Notes under the pieces: model-generated | The model's database searches: none | Seen by the model: the letters and a program-made list of their open reading frames with translations, nothing else | Told to the model about the DNA's origin: nothing | Program-made: the position numbers and the translations under genes | Source: Butyrivibrio sp. | GTDB lineage: Bacteria; Bacillota_A; Clostridia; Lachnospirales; Lachnospiraceae | DNA: 15,999 nucleotides | Assembly (NCBI GenBank): GCA_017996845.1 | Contig: JAGOGF010000047.1 | Coordinates: forward strand, 1 to 15,999 | Reading direction: 5' to 3' | Shown: piece after piece, positions 5,465 through 14,194 of the stretch | How positions within the stretch are numbered: the stretch's first letter is position 1 | Layout: each line of letters begins with the position of its first letter

Positions 5465-6574
5465 TTAGTTTGTAATAACAAGTTCTGTTTCTTTGTCAAA
5501 TACATGAATCTTTTCAACATCGAAACCAAACTTAACCTTATCACCAGGTCTTGCTGTTGTACGGGAATCAACCCTTGCTGTGATCGGGAAGCCTTCCAGA
5601 TCAAAGTACAGATAAACTTCTGCGCCAAGCAGCTCATATACATTAACAGTTGACTCAAATACTGCCTTTGCTGTATTAACAAACATTTCGGAATCATCTA
5701 CATCTTCCGGGCGAATACCAAATGTAACTGTCTTTCCGTTATAACCACCTTCAACCATCTTCTTGGACTTAGCCGGCGGAAGTTCAATGCTCTGATCAGC
5801 AATCTTAAGATATGCTGTCTCTCCCTTGATTTCAACAACTGCATCCATAAAGTTCATCTGCGGAGATCCCATGAATCCCGCAACAAAGAGGTTGCACGGA
5901 GCATCATACAGATTCTGCGGTGTATCAACCTGCTGAACAATACCATCCTTCATAACTACAATTCTGGTACCCAGAGTCATAGCTTCAGTCTGATCGTGTG
6001 TTACATAAATAATTGTTGTACCAAGTCTCTGGTGCAGCTTTGCAATCTCTGTACGCATCTGAACACGAAGCTTTGCATCCAGATTTGAAAGAGGTTCATC
6101 CATCAGGAATACCTTAGGATTACGTACTATTGCACGTCCCATTGCAACACGCTGTCTCTGTCCACCGGAAAGAGCTTTCGGTTTACGATCAAGCAGATTT
6201 GTCAAATCCAAAATCTTTGCTGCATCTTTAACCTTTTTGTCAATTTCATCCTTCGGAACTTTTCTGAGTTTAAGTCCAAATGCCATGTTATCATATACTG
6301 TCATGTGCGGATACAGAGCATAGTTCTGAAATACCATTGCGATATCTCTGTCCTTAGGTTCTACATCGTTTACAACTCTTCCACCAATCTTTAATGAACC
6401 GGAAGAAATGTCTTCCAATCCTGCGATCATACGAAGTGTTGTAGATTTTCCACATCCTGAAGGTCCTACGAAAATGATAAATTCCTTATCCTGAACTTCA
6501 AGGTTGAAGTCCTTAACAGCTACGAAGCCATTAGGATACTGTTTTGTAATATTCTCTAATGATAAACTTGCCAT
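5465..6574 (-). CDS. Carbohydrate ABC transporter ATPase, MsmK/UgpC (MalK) type
   Basis: A 369-residue cytosolic ATP-binding subunit that powers import of sugars through membrane permeases. Motifs are Walker [10 protein letters not shown] (37-45), Q-loop Gln83, signature LSGGQ (135-139), Walker B VFLMDE (155-160), D-loop NLDA and switch His193. The C-terminal 120 or so residues form the TOBE/OB regulatory domain of the MalK/UgpC subfamily (FGIRPEDV motif). No permease or binding-protein gene is adjacent. Stand-alone MsmK/MsmX ATPases are known in Firmicutes to serve several sugar transporters, and that is the likely role here. An ATG exists 15 nt upstream, but GGAGG overlaps it and lies 8 nt before the ATG at 6574, which was chosen. 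Confidence 0.93.
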   Translation of the reverse strand: MASLSLENITKQYPNGFVAVKDFNLEVQDKEFIIFVGPSGCGKSTTLRMIAGLEDISSGSLKIGGRVVNDVEPKDRDIAMVFQNYALYPHMTVYDNMAFGLKLRKVPKDEIDKKVKDAAKILDLTNLLDRKPKALSGGQRQRVAMGRAIVRNPKVFLMDEPLSNLDAKLRVQMRTEIAKLHQRLGTTIIYVTHDQTEAMTLGTRIVVMKDGIVQQVDTPQNLYDAPCNLFVAGFMGSPQMNFMDAVVEIKGETAYLKIADQSIELPPAKSKKMVEGGYNGKTVTFGIRPEDVDDSEMFVNTAKAVFESTVNVYELLGAEVYLYFDLEGFPITARVDSRTTARPGDKVKFGFDVEKIHVFDKETELVITN

Positions 6575-6582
6575 TACATTTT

Positions 6583-6587
6583 CCTCC
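6583..6587 (-). promoter_or_regulatory. Ribosome binding site fixing the ABC ATPase start
   Basis: GGAGG on the minus strand sits 8 nt before the ATG at 6574 and is contained in the first codons of the longer frame starting at 6589. This rules out that longer start. Confidence 0.85.
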
Positions 6588-6627
6588 ATGCCATATACAT
6601 TGGTTAAACATTCCTTAATACCTTTTC

Positions 6628-6633
6628 AGTATA
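6628..6633 (-). promoter_or_regulatory. Possible -10 element of the ABC ATPase gene
   Basis: TATACT on the minus strand lies about 54 nt before the start codon in the 206-nt gap upstream. The hexamer at the -35 distance (TAGGAA) is poor, so either an activator is involved or the true promoter is elsewhere. No convincing CcpA site was found. Confidence 0.35.
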
Positions 6634-6780
6634 CCGAAACTCATTTTTTTTTCCTATGCCACAATTCCACAAAGTTTTTTTGAAACATTCGCCAAAATGC
6701 TCATTTCTTTTTTTATCTAAACAAGTGAAGTGATATTTTGACGAATTTTATTTACTTTATTATACAGAATATCCAAAACC

Positions 6781-8208
6781 TCATCCAACCATCGTCACTT
6801 TACTCTTTCCATGATTCTTCGATTTGTATAGTGCTCTGTCTGCAGCTTCATAAAGCTTTTCAAATGTATCTCCGTCTTTCGGAAAAAGAGCTCCACCTAC
6901 ACTTGCCGTCACTTCATGTCTGATATAACCGTTTCCTGCGCTGAAATGTGCTATGAATTCTGCAAGTTTATGCGTTTCTTCCTCCATCATTTCTTCCGGA
7001 ATATCCTTCAGGAAAATCATGAATTCATCTCCGCCGATCCTTCCTGAAATATCCGAAGATCTGAATAACATACTTGCGCGAAAGCCAAATTCACGGAGTG
7101 CTTCGTCTCCAAACGCATGTCCGAGTGTATCATTAATACCTTTGAAGTTATCAACGTCCAGTAAAAAAAGCAGCCCTTTTTTCCCCTGATTGTGCGCTAT
7201 ATATTTTCGGATTGCGCGCTCGGTTGATGCTTTATTCAACAATCCTGTAAGGGAATCCGTTTCGGCTTTTTCTTTTAAACCTTCATGAACTGCACTGTTC
7301 TTTTTTCGCTCCAGTATCAGCATAACTGTCACAATTACTGTAAAACAAATGACCGCTACAAGAAGATTAAGCAGCATTGTCTGTGTTTGCTTCCATTCCT
7401 GCGTGTACATTTTATCTAAAAGTGATTCATCAATTCCTGTTGTAAGAGCCCAATCGTTTATCATAAGCGGTGCTTCTATCAGAACGATCCCTCCTTCTGC
7501 CTTAAACACCTCACTTACATGACGAACAACATAGCTGTTTGCCTGTCCTACCGAAAGATTTGTGTCATGCAGATTATCCCATAATGATCCATCTTTTACA
7601 AATGGGTGAGCTGGGGCTGACGTTGCAATCACATCACCACTCTGATTAATTACTGTGTCAAGTTCATTTCTGAACCTGCCTGAAGAAGCAATGGAAATCC
7701 ATTTTTTCTTATCAAGATACATTATAATATAATCCGTATGGTCATCTGTCACATCAAATGGTACCGCCGTCACAATTGCCTGTGCATCTGTCACGCCATC
7801 ATCTTTTGTATAGTAATAACCTGTCCCTGTTTTATCTTTCATCTTTTTGAAGTAATCTGTTTCACCAATTGATACCGTCGCATGGTTTGATGCATACCCG
7901 TGTCCGTTTTGATCACTGATTACAACAAGATATGCTCCTGTAGTAGATTTCAAAGCTTCTGCAGCTTCCCTTTGTTTCACAATACTCACATCTTTTTTCA
8001 GATAAAAGCAAACAGGACCAGCTGCAGCGCCCATTCGCAGCAACTGATCCGACATTTTCTCTGCTCTTTCACCAACAGTATCCATTAAATCCGCTTCAAC
8101 CTGACTATGCGAATTATAAATTGCATACCGCATAAAACTGAATCCAATAAAGAATAGAACTACCCCAAAAGCCAACAATAGCCAAATCCACTGCCTGACT
8201 GTTTTCAT
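6781..8208 (-). CDS. Membrane-bound diguanylate cyclase with periplasm-facing sensor
   Basis: A 475-residue inner-membrane protein that would make cyclic di-GMP from GTP. Transmembrane segments are predicted at about 7-26 and 279-299. The extracytoplasmic 30-278 region looks like a double-Cache-type ligand sensor (GAYLVVISDQNGHGYASN, then NDWALTTGI near its end). The cytoplasmic GGDEF domain spans about 310-472, with metal-binding Asp351 (FLLDVDNFKGIND), an intact GGDEF active loop (392-396) and a product-inhibition I-site RSSD at 383-386, exactly five residues before it. No EAL domain is present. A GTG six bases upstream is possible, but AGAGGG is correctly spaced only for the ATG at 8208. 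It follows yesL by 17 nt and seems to be the last gene of the map-metG run. No clear terminator was found after it. The Cache assignment is by appearance. Confidence 0.92.
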   Translation of the reverse strand: MKTVRQWIWLLLAFGVVLFFIGFSFMRYAIYNSHSQVEADLMDTVGERAEKMSDQLLRMGAAAGPVCFYLKKDVSIVKQREAAEALKSTTGAYLVVISDQNGHGYASNHATVSIGETDYFKKMKDKTGTGYYYTKDDGVTDAQAIVTAVPFDVTDDHTDYIIMYLDKKKWISIASSGRFRNELDTVINQSGDVIATSAPAHPFVKDGSLWDNLHDTNLSVGQANSYVVRHVSEVFKAEGGIVLIEAPLMINDWALTTGIDESLLDKMYTQEWKQTQTMLLNLLVAVICFTVIVTVMLILERKKNSAVHEGLKEKAETDSLTGLLNKASTERAIRKYIAHNQGKKGLLFLLDVDNFKGINDTLGHAFGDEALREFGFRASMLFRSSDISGRIGGDEFMIFLKDIPEEMMEEETHKLAEFIAHFSAGNGYIRHEVTASVGGALFPKDGDTFEKLYEAADRALYKSKNHGKSKVTMVG

Positions 8209-8225
8209 CCCCACCCTCTATTACT

Positions 8226-8921
8226 TTACTTCTGATCCTCTTCCTGTTTTCCTTCGCTCAAAGTACTGATCACATCATTCATTTCCTCTTCTTCGGAAAC
8301 CACTTTCTCTTCAGGCTCAAATTTCTTAAAAAGCCCATTATAAAGCATTGCACACAAATAGCCTGGTCCGCTGAATCCGAACATAATAATGATCGGAACA
8401 ACACGTATATCAAACAGATACAGCAAAAGAAGCGGTACAAAAGAAGCCGCTGTCATTCCTATGGTTCTCGGAAATCCAAGAATCGACATCAATGCAGCAT
8501 TTTTAATCGTTCCACGAATTGTATTCGAAAATTTGGATTGAAGCGGAAAAATATATTGTGAAAACATATACAAAAAGACTCCAACTGCACCAATCACGAT
8601 AACCAAAACTCTCGGGAACCCAGCTGCCGTTCTCAATATCCAGTAGTCAGTTCCCATAATTGCAATTATAGCAAGCATAATCAGCCATAATAAAGTTGCC
8701 TGCTTAAAATTTTCTTTAAAGGATTTGAAAAAAGCACGTGAAATATAGCTTTCTTCATTTCTGACCATTTTCAGTAAGACATAATGCATTGCTGTAAGAG
8801 ATGCTCCTGCTGTAACAATTGGCATACAGCACACCAGTGTCAGAATATTGAGCCACATCAGATCTGCCAGCCGATTCAGAGTCCGCATAATCGGACTGTC
8901 CAAGTCAAAAAATTTACCCAT
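8226..8921 (-). CDS. YesL family (DUF624) membrane protein
   Basis: A 231-residue integral membrane protein with several hydrophobic segments (about 20-45, 75-95, 103-125, 140-165 and 170-195) and a highly acidic C-terminal tail (about 200-231) in the cytosol or outside. The start FFDLDSPIMRTLNRLADLMWLN is the DUF624/YesL signature. The family is often encoded with sugar ABC transporters and glycosidases in Firmicutes, but its function is not established. Here it lies between a GNAT gene and a diguanylate cyclase, 21 nt and 17 nt apart respectively. GGAGAAGG precedes the ATG at good spacing. Confidence 0.88.
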   Translation of the reverse strand: MGKFFDLDSPIMRTLNRLADLMWLNILTLVCCMPIVTAGASLTAMHYVLLKMVRNEESYISRAFFKSFKENFKQATLLWLIMLAIIAIMGTDYWILRTAAGFPRVLVIVIGAVGVFLYMFSQYIFPLQSKFSNTIRGTIKNAALMSILGFPRTIGMTAASFVPLLLLYLFDIRVVPIIIMFGFSGPGYLCAMLYNGLFKKFEPEEKVVSEEEEMNDVISTLSEGKQEEDQK

Positions 8922-8942
8922 ATTTTTCCTTCTCCGTACGTC

Positions 8943-9416
8943 TTATAAAATCATTTTCATTGGGGTAAATCTGATCCCATCTGCCGTCATTTCTTCTCCA
9001 AGCTTACAAAATCCCTGCTTTTGATAAAATCCGACCGCATATGGCGATGCATTTACCGTAATACTTTCCGTTTTCTTTTCTTTTACAGCACGCGCACGGG
9101 CATAACTGATAAGCGATTTTCCGATTCCATTTCGGTGGTAACGTCCTTCAACAAACAATAATGAAATATGTTTCTTTTCCCGAAGTGAAATGATTCCCCG
9201 GATTTTCCCTTCATATAATGCTACATAAAGTTGATATTCACCTGCCATAAAAAGTCTGTGAAGCTCCGCATCTGTAACAAAGTTGTAAAAATTAGCAATG
9301 CCTTCTTCTGCATAATCCGGTGCGTCAAATTCTGTAAAAGTTCTCAGCACCAACTGCATCGCCTCATCCCACTCCTCAGCAGCAGCAGGCCTGACCTGTA
9401 TTTCCTGGTCAATCAT
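8943..9416 (-). CDS. GNAT family N-acetyltransferase
   Basis: This is a probable acetyl-CoA-dependent N-acetyltransferase of about 157 residues. The family's motif A is seen as FVEGRYHRNGIGKSLISYA, with the RNGIGK pyrophosphate-binding loop, followed by the motif B region SPYAVGFYQKQGF. The substrate cannot be predicted. Two starts are plausible: GTG at 9431, directly after the hydrolase stop, and ATG at 9416. The ATG, whose protein begins MIDQEIQVRPA, was preferred because GNAT folds start close to such a beta strand, but neither has a strong ribosome site. It is embedded in the run between the hydrolase and yesL genes. Confidence 0.88.
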   Translation of the reverse strand: MIDQEIQVRPAAAEEWDEAMQLVLRTFTEFDAPDYAEEGIANFYNFVTDAELHRLFMAGEYQLYVALYEGKIRGIISLREKKHISLLFVEGRYHRNGIGKSLISYARARAVKEKKTESITVNASPYAVGFYQKQGFCKLGEEMTADGIRFTPMKMIL

Positions 9417-9431
9417 ATCTTCTGCTCTCAC

Positions 9432-10367
9432 TTACCCGATCACTTTCCTGATCCAGTTATACTGATCCTCAAACACCTGCTGCCTGCCTGTTTCCTGTAA
9501 CAGTTCATGCCTGAATCCTTCATATATCTTAAGTTCTGCCTTGGTAAAATGATGCTCCCCCTGGTAGAGTTCATATAACTTTCGAACCGCAGTCCCATAA
9601 TCTCCTACCGGATCTTCTGCCCCTGACGCCAGCAAAATCGGCATGTTCTTCGGAATATCTTCCATTTTGTCTGCAGATTGTGTACGTTTTACAAGTTCTC
9701 CCATCGTTAGAAATCCATTTAATGTAAAAATAAAATTACACGCCGGATCCTTAATATACGCATCTACATTTGCCTCATTGCGGGACAGCCAGTCCTGCTT
9801 TGTTTTTGCATTTGGTATCTTCGCAAGATATTTGCCAAACGCAATATAATTAATCAAACGAGACCGATACCTCGGTCCACCAAAAAACTGGATACAACTT
9901 GCCAGACATTTTGCAAATCTGACCAATCCAAGAGATTGCATTCCTGTTCCCAAAATGATCGCAGCATCAATCCCTGTTCCATAACGGGTCAGATACTCTC
10001 TCACCACAAAAGAACCAAAACTATGTCCCAGAATGATTACCGGAATTCCAGGATATTCCTCCTGATTCATCTTCTTAAGCCTGTGCACATCTCTTACAAG
10101 AACTGTCGCTGCATCTTTCTTGCAGAAATATCCGTATGTATCCCCTTCATGTACAGATCCGCCATGACCCAGATGATCATTTCCTGCAACCAGGATCCCG
10201 CGTTCTGCCATAAAACGTGCAAATTCATCATACCGATCGACATATTCCTGCATACCATGAACAATCTGCAGGATTGCAATCGGTTTTTCAGATGGAATCC
10301 ACCTGATTGCATGTATTTTGGTTCTTCTGTCTCTGGAATCATATGTCAGTTCTTCTTTACGCACCAC
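9432..10367 (-). CDS. Alpha/beta hydrolase, lysophospholipase/monoacylglycerol lipase-like
   Basis: A probable cytosolic serine esterase of 311 residues in the Hydrolase_4 (COG2267, PldB-like) group, acting on lysophospholipid or monoacylglycerol esters by family. The catalytic triad is visible: Ser116 in GHSFG, Asp252 in GAEDPVG and His287 in GFRHELL. An oxyanion HG pair lies at 37-38 and a cap region at about 145-235. No signal peptide is seen. The frame is open to a GTG at 10412, but GGAGG at 10379-10375 sits 7 nt before a GTG at 10367, which is taken as the start; the adjacent GTG at 10364 is also possible. It follows metG by about 50 nt and precedes the GNAT gene. Confidence 0.9.
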   Translation of the reverse strand: MVRKEELTYDSRDRRTKIHAIRWIPSEKPIAILQIVHGMQEYVDRYDEFARFMAERGILVAGNDHLGHGGSVHEGDTYGYFCKKDAATVLVRDVHRLKKMNQEEYPGIPVIILGHSFGSFVVREYLTRYGTGIDAAIILGTGMQSLGLVRFAKCLASCIQFFGGPRYRSRLINYIAFGKYLAKIPNAKTKQDWLSRNEANVDAYIKDPACNFIFTLNGFLTMGELVKRTQSADKMEDIPKNMPILLASGAEDPVGDYGTAVRKLYELYQGEHHFTKAELKIYEGFRHELLQETGRQQVFEDQYNWIRKVIG

Positions 10368-10374
10368 TGCATTT

Positions 10375-10379
10375 CCTCC
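10375..10379 (-). promoter_or_regulatory. Ribosome binding site supporting an internal GTG start
   Basis: GGAGG on the minus strand, then 7 nt, then two consecutive GTG codons at 10367 and 10364. It lies inside the longest frame of the hydrolase and argues that translation begins here rather than at 10412. Confidence 0.7.
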
Positions 10380-10418
10380 CAAGTTTTTTCCCCATATTTT
10401 CAGATCTGTCACCCCAAA

Positions 10419-12458
10419 TCAGCAAATCTCAGCTCCCGCCGGCATCCCCTTCTCCGGTATCATCAGTGCAAGATTTCCCTCTGCATCTTCTGCACACAGC
10501 AGCATCCCCTCAGACATTACTCCTGCAAGCGTTGTGGGTTTTAAATTTACCAGTACCATAACTTTTTTCCCGACCATTTCTTCCGGTTCATAATATTTAT
10601 GTATTCCTGAAACGATCTGCTTCATCTGACTTCCTATTTTTACCTGTGAACACAGCAACTTCTTCGATTTCGGAACCGCTTCACATTTTATGATCTCGCC
10701 AACCCGAAGCTGCATTGCGGCAAACTGCTCATAAGTAATCTCTGGTTTTTCTGGAATATCAATTGTATCTTTTATTTCTTGTGCTTTATCTTCACTCTTT
10801 TCCTGCTCTGGTTTTCTTCCCGCCTTTGCAAGATTTTCTGCTGCTACCTTCTGTTGTGTTTCAAAATCACTCTTTTGCTTTTCTGTAATCCTCGCGGCCT
10901 TGTCCAAAGTTTCCCTCAGATCCTTTCGTGCAAAAAGCATTTGTGGTGTTTCTGTAACTTTTGTTCCAGAAGAGTAGAGTCCGAACTGATTCATAAGCTC
11001 AAAATTTCGCATCTGTGTATTAAACTCTGTAACGATCTGCTTTGCAGTTTCCGGCATGAAGGGCTCCAATAAAGAAGCACCAATTACAATGGACTCTGCA
11101 AGATTATATAGAACAGTTGCAAGTCTGTCCTTTTTTGTTTCATCTTTTGCAAGTGCCCAAGGCTCTGTCTCATCAATATACTTATTACAACGTTTGAATA
11201 AAACAAATATTTCCGTAATTGCATCCGCTACACGAAGTTCTTCCATTTTTTCGGCAACCTTCGCATAACAGCCGGTCACAACTTTTTTCAGGTCCTCATC
11301 AACTGCTTCCACAACATTTAAATTTTCAACGACTCCGCCAAAATATTTATTGGACATCGCAATGGTACGGCTGACCAGATTACCCAGTGTATTGGCAAGA
11401 TCAGAATTAAAGCGCTCTGCCATAAGTTCCCAGGTAATAACTCCATCATTATCAAAAGGCATTTCATGTAGCACAAAATATCTGACTGCATCGACCCCGA
11501 AAAGTTCTACCAGATCATCCGCATAAATCACATTTCCTTTTGATTTACTCATTTTTTCTCCACCCTGTAATAACCATGGGTGTCCGAATACCTGTTTCGG
11601 AAGCGGAAGATCAAGTGCCATCAGAAAAATAGGCCAGTAAATCGTATGAAAACGTATGATATCCTTACCAATTAGATGAAGATCTGCAGGCCACAGCTCT
11701 TTAAATTGTTCAGAACTGTTTCCATCTGCATCATAACCGATACCGGTAATGTAATTGGTCAATGCATCCAGCCATACATATACAACATGTTTAGGATCAA
11801 AATCAACCGGAATTCCCCACTTAAATGATGTCCTGGATACGCATAGATCCTGCAGCCCCGGAATCAGAAAATTATTCATCATTTCATTTTTGCGTGCAAC
11901 AGGCTGGATAAATTCCGGATGTTCATTAATATATGCAATCAGCCTTGGTCCATATTTGCTCATACGGAAAAAATATGCTTCTTCTTCCGCCGGATGTACC
12001 TCTCCCCCGCACTCCGGGCATTTTCCGTTTACCAGTTGGGATTCTGTATAGAATGCTTCACACTCTGTGCAGTACATTCCTTTATAAGAACCTTTATAGA
12101 TATCTCCCTGATCGTAAAACTTCTTAAAAATTTTCTGTACCTGCTTCACATGATCTTCATCTGTTGTACGAATGAAGCGGTCATAAGAAGTATCCATCAG
12201 ATTCCAAAGACCCTTTATTGTATCCGATACCTGATCCACAAATTCCTTTGGTGAACTGCATCCTGCTTCAATGGCACGTGTCTCGATTTTCTGCCCATGC
12301 TCGTCCGAACCAGTCTGAAAATGAACATCATAACCATCTTTTCTCTTGTATCTGGCAATTGCATCCGCAAGCACAATCTCATAGCTGTTGCCGATATGCG
12401 GTTTCCCGGAAGTATATGCAATTGCAGTTGTGATGTAGTATTTTCCCTTATCTGTCAT
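10419..12458 (-). CDS. metG: Methionyl-tRNA synthetase
   Basis: This 679-residue class I aminoacyl-tRNA synthetase charges tRNA-Met in the cytosol. The first signature reads HIGN (21-24) instead of HIGH. The second is KMSKS (302-306). A zinc-binding knuckle has Cys130, Cys133, Cys147 and Cys150 (CTEC ... CPEC). The anticodon-binding helical domain follows, then a Lys/Glu-rich linker (about 530-570). Finally, from about 575, there is a C-terminal tRNA-binding OB domain (MQLRVGEIIKCEAVP ... GMLLCAEDAEG) that supports dimerisation. Length matches the large bacterial form. No T-box or S-box leader precedes it; it is 21 nt after map and probably co-transcribed. Confidence 0.98.
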   Translation of the reverse strand: MTDKGKYYITTAIAYTSGKPHIGNSYEIVLADAIARYKRKDGYDVHFQTGSDEHGQKIETRAIEAGCSSPKEFVDQVSDTIKGLWNLMDTSYDRFIRTTDEDHVKQVQKIFKKFYDQGDIYKGSYKGMYCTECEAFYTESQLVNGKCPECGGEVHPAEEEAYFFRMSKYGPRLIAYINEHPEFIQPVARKNEMMNNFLIPGLQDLCVSRTSFKWGIPVDFDPKHVVYVWLDALTNYITGIGYDADGNSSEQFKELWPADLHLIGKDIIRFHTIYWPIFLMALDLPLPKQVFGHPWLLQGGEKMSKSKGNVIYADDLVELFGVDAVRYFVLHEMPFDNDGVITWELMAERFNSDLANTLGNLVSRTIAMSNKYFGGVVENLNVVEAVDEDLKKVVTGCYAKVAEKMEELRVADAITEIFVLFKRCNKYIDETEPWALAKDETKKDRLATVLYNLAESIVIGASLLEPFMPETAKQIVTEFNTQMRNFELMNQFGLYSSGTKVTETPQMLFARKDLRETLDKAARITEKQKSDFETQQKVAAENLAKAGRKPEQEKSEDKAQEIKDTIDIPEKPEITYEQFAAMQLRVGEIIKCEAVPKSKKLLCSQVKIGSQMKQIVSGIHKYYEPEEMVGKKVMVLVNLKPTTLAGVMSEGMLLCAEDAEGNLALMIPEKGMPAGAEIC

Positions 12459-12479
12459 TTATCTTGCAACTCCTTTACA

Positions 12480-13355
12480 TTAATATGCTAAAATCTCGCA
12501 GCCGTCTTCTGTTACCAGAACCTGAACTTCCCACTGTGCAGAAGGTTTACGGTCTGTTGTATAAACAGTCCAGTCATTTGCCTCATCGACAAATATCTCA
12601 TCTGAACCCATGTTCACCATTGGTTCTATTGTAAATACCATTCCCGGAACCATCAGCATTTCGGTTCCTTTTTTGGTTACATAACTGACGTAGGGTTCTT
12701 CATGAAATTCCACTCCGCAGCCGTGTCCGCCAATTTCTCTCACAACTGTATACCCGTTTTCAAGTGCATGCTGATGCACTTTCTCACCCATATCTCCCAG
12801 AAAATGCCATGGAATCACTTCCTTTATTCCAATCTCAACACACTCTTTCGTTACTTCTACCAGTTTTTTCTTTTCCGGAGATACTGTTCCGATGCAGAAC
12901 ATTCGCGAAGAATCAGAAAAATATCCGTTCAAAATAGTAGAGCAGTCCACATTTATAATGTCTCCATCCTTCAGAATATCATCCTGTGAAGGAATTCCGT
13001 GACAAACCTGATCATTTATAGAAGTACACACACTTTTTGGAAATCCTTCATAGTTTAAAGGTGCCGGAATTCCGCCCATTTCCGCAGTTTTCTCTGCAAC
13101 AAGATGATCAATTTCTTCTGTTGACATACCCGCATGAATTTTTGATGCTACATAATCCAGACATGCAATGTTAATCTTGGCGCTTTCTTTGATTCCCTGT
13201 ATCTGTTCCGCTGTCTTTATAATACTTCTGTCAGGTACGATATGCCCTGCTATTTCACAGTCGATAATCCGTTGATCAAATGCCTCATGACACTTTTTAT
13301 ACTTTTTGCCGCTTCCACACCAACATAAATCATTACTTCTTAATTTTTTGTACAT
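12480..13355 (-). CDS. map: Type I methionine aminopeptidase with SEC-C zinc motif
   Basis: Removes initiator methionine from nascent proteins. The 291-residue protein carries an N-terminal SEC-C zinc motif with Cys11, Cys13, Cys22 and His23 (CWCGSGKKYKKCH), thought to help ribosome or protein contact. The pita-bread catalytic domain follows. The metal ligands are all present: Asp137, Asp148, His211, Glu244 and Glu276; the substrate-contact His119 is in VCHGIP. Plain bacterial MetAP is about 250 residues; the extra length is the SEC-C part and its linker. AGAAGG precedes the ATG, and tandem TATAAT elements lie just upstream. It leads the map-metG run, two genes both concerned with methionine at protein starts. 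Confidence 0.97.
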   Translation of the reverse strand: MYKKLRSNDLCWCGSGKKYKKCHEAFDQRIIDCEIAGHIVPDRSIIKTAEQIQGIKESAKINIACLDYVASKIHAGMSTEEIDHLVAEKTAEMGGIPAPLNYEGFPKSVCTSINDQVCHGIPSQDDILKDGDIINVDCSTILNGYFSDSSRMFCIGTVSPEKKKLVEVTKECVEIGIKEVIPWHFLGDMGEKVHQHALENGYTVVREIGGHGCGVEFHEEPYVSYVTKKGTEMLMVPGMVFTIEPMVNMGSDEIFVDEANDWTVYTTDRKPSAQWEVQVLVTEDGCEILAY

Positions 13356-13371
13356 GCTTTGCCTTCTTTTT

Positions 13372-13383
13372 ATTATAATTATA
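13372..13383 (-). promoter_or_regulatory. -10 region of the map-metG run
   Basis: Two TATAAT hexamers lie in tandem on the minus strand (13383-13378 and 13377-13372). A recognisable -35 was not found: TGTGAA is at roughly the right distance from the first. The leader would be very short, about 16 nt. Confidence 0.5.
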
Positions 13384-13496
13384 CAGACTAAGTATGCCTT
13401 TTCACAGCATAAAAGTCAAATCGAAGTTTCTGAGTCCATTTCTATATTGAAGCAATTATCCGCTCATCTTTTTCATAAATGCATGCATTAATGTTT

Positions 13497-13533
13497 AAAA
13501 AAACAGGCAAAAACCCTTTCAGATTTCTGCCTG
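13497..13533 (-). terminator. Terminator of the transketolase-rpe unit
   Basis: CAGGCA (13504-13509) pairs with TGCCTG (13528-13533), with weaker inner A/T pairing. Seven T residues follow on the minus strand (13503-13497). It begins about 10 nt past the rpe stop. Confidence 0.85.
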
Positions 13534-13542
13534 TATCACCAT

Positions 13543-14193
13543 TCAATTCATCTGTAAAAAAAATGCATTTACATTTGTTTCAATATTGCCGCCAAAAATT
13601 GCTGAACCAGCAACAATAATGTTCGCCCCGGCTTTAACTACAGTTTGGACATTTTCAACGGTTATTCCGCCGTCTACCTGAATATCGGTATATAATCCAC
13701 GTTCTTCGAGCAAAGCTCTCAGCATGCGAATCTTCTCTGTCGCAGAATCCATATACTTTTGTCCGCCAAACCCCGGTTCAACACTCATAATCAGTAACAT
13801 ATCGAGCTGTTCCAGATAAGGTATAAAGGCATCTATTGCTGTATGCGGTTTTATTGCCATTCCGGCTTTTTTACCATTCCTGTGAATTGCATCAATTACA
13901 GCCCCGGGATCACTTGCCGCCTCCTGATGAAAGGTAATAATATCTGATCCGACGCTTGCAAACTCATCAATGTAGCGCAGTGGATCAACGATCATCAGAT
14001 GAACATCAAAGATACAATCCGTAACACTGCGAATGCTTTTGATAACAGGCATCCCATATGATATGGATGGGACAAAGACACCATCCATAACATCTATATG
14101 AATATACTGGGCTCCTGCATGTACTGCAGTTGTAATCTGCTGCCCCAGTCTGCTGAAATCCGCTGACAGAATTGATGGTGATAATATATTCAT
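13543..14193 (-). CDS. rpe: Ribulose-phosphate 3-epimerase
   Basis: Interconverts ribulose 5-phosphate and xylulose 5-phosphate in the pentose phosphate pathway. A 216-residue TIM barrel of normal length. It begins SPSILSADF and carries the metal/catalytic set His32, Asp34 (HIDVMDG), His65 (DVHLM) and Asp174 (QVDGGI), with the phosphate-binding SVEPGFGGQ loop at 137-145. It starts 1 nt after the stop of the transketolase C-terminal subunit, so coupled translation is likely. Allulose-phosphate epimerases are close relatives, but pairing with transketolase favours the pentose phosphate enzyme. Confidence 0.95.
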   Translation of the reverse strand: MNILSPSILSADFSRLGQQITTAVHAGAQYIHIDVMDGVFVPSISYGMPVIKSIRSVTDCIFDVHLMIVDPLRYIDEFASVGSDIITFHQEAASDPGAVIDAIHRNGKKAGMAIKPHTAIDAFIPYLEQLDMLLIMSVEPGFGGQKYMDSATEKIRMLRALLEERGLYTDIQVDGGITVENVQTVVKAGANIIVAGSAIFGGNIETNVNAFFLQMN

Positions 14194-14194
14194 C

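Noticed and set aside
6590..6780. CcpA cre site or cyclase terminator in the gap upstream of the ABC ATPase
   Set aside because: No sequence close enough to the cre consensus and no stable hairpin with a T-run were found.
9936..10593. Several plus-strand open frames (up to 202 codons) opposite the hydrolase and metG end
   Set aside because: Antisense shadows, Cys/Ser/His-rich, with no start signals.
13356..13496. Possible T-box or SAM riboswitch ahead of map-metG
   Set aside because: The leader from the TATAAT elements is only about 16 nt, and no T-box sequence or antiterminator was found upstream.
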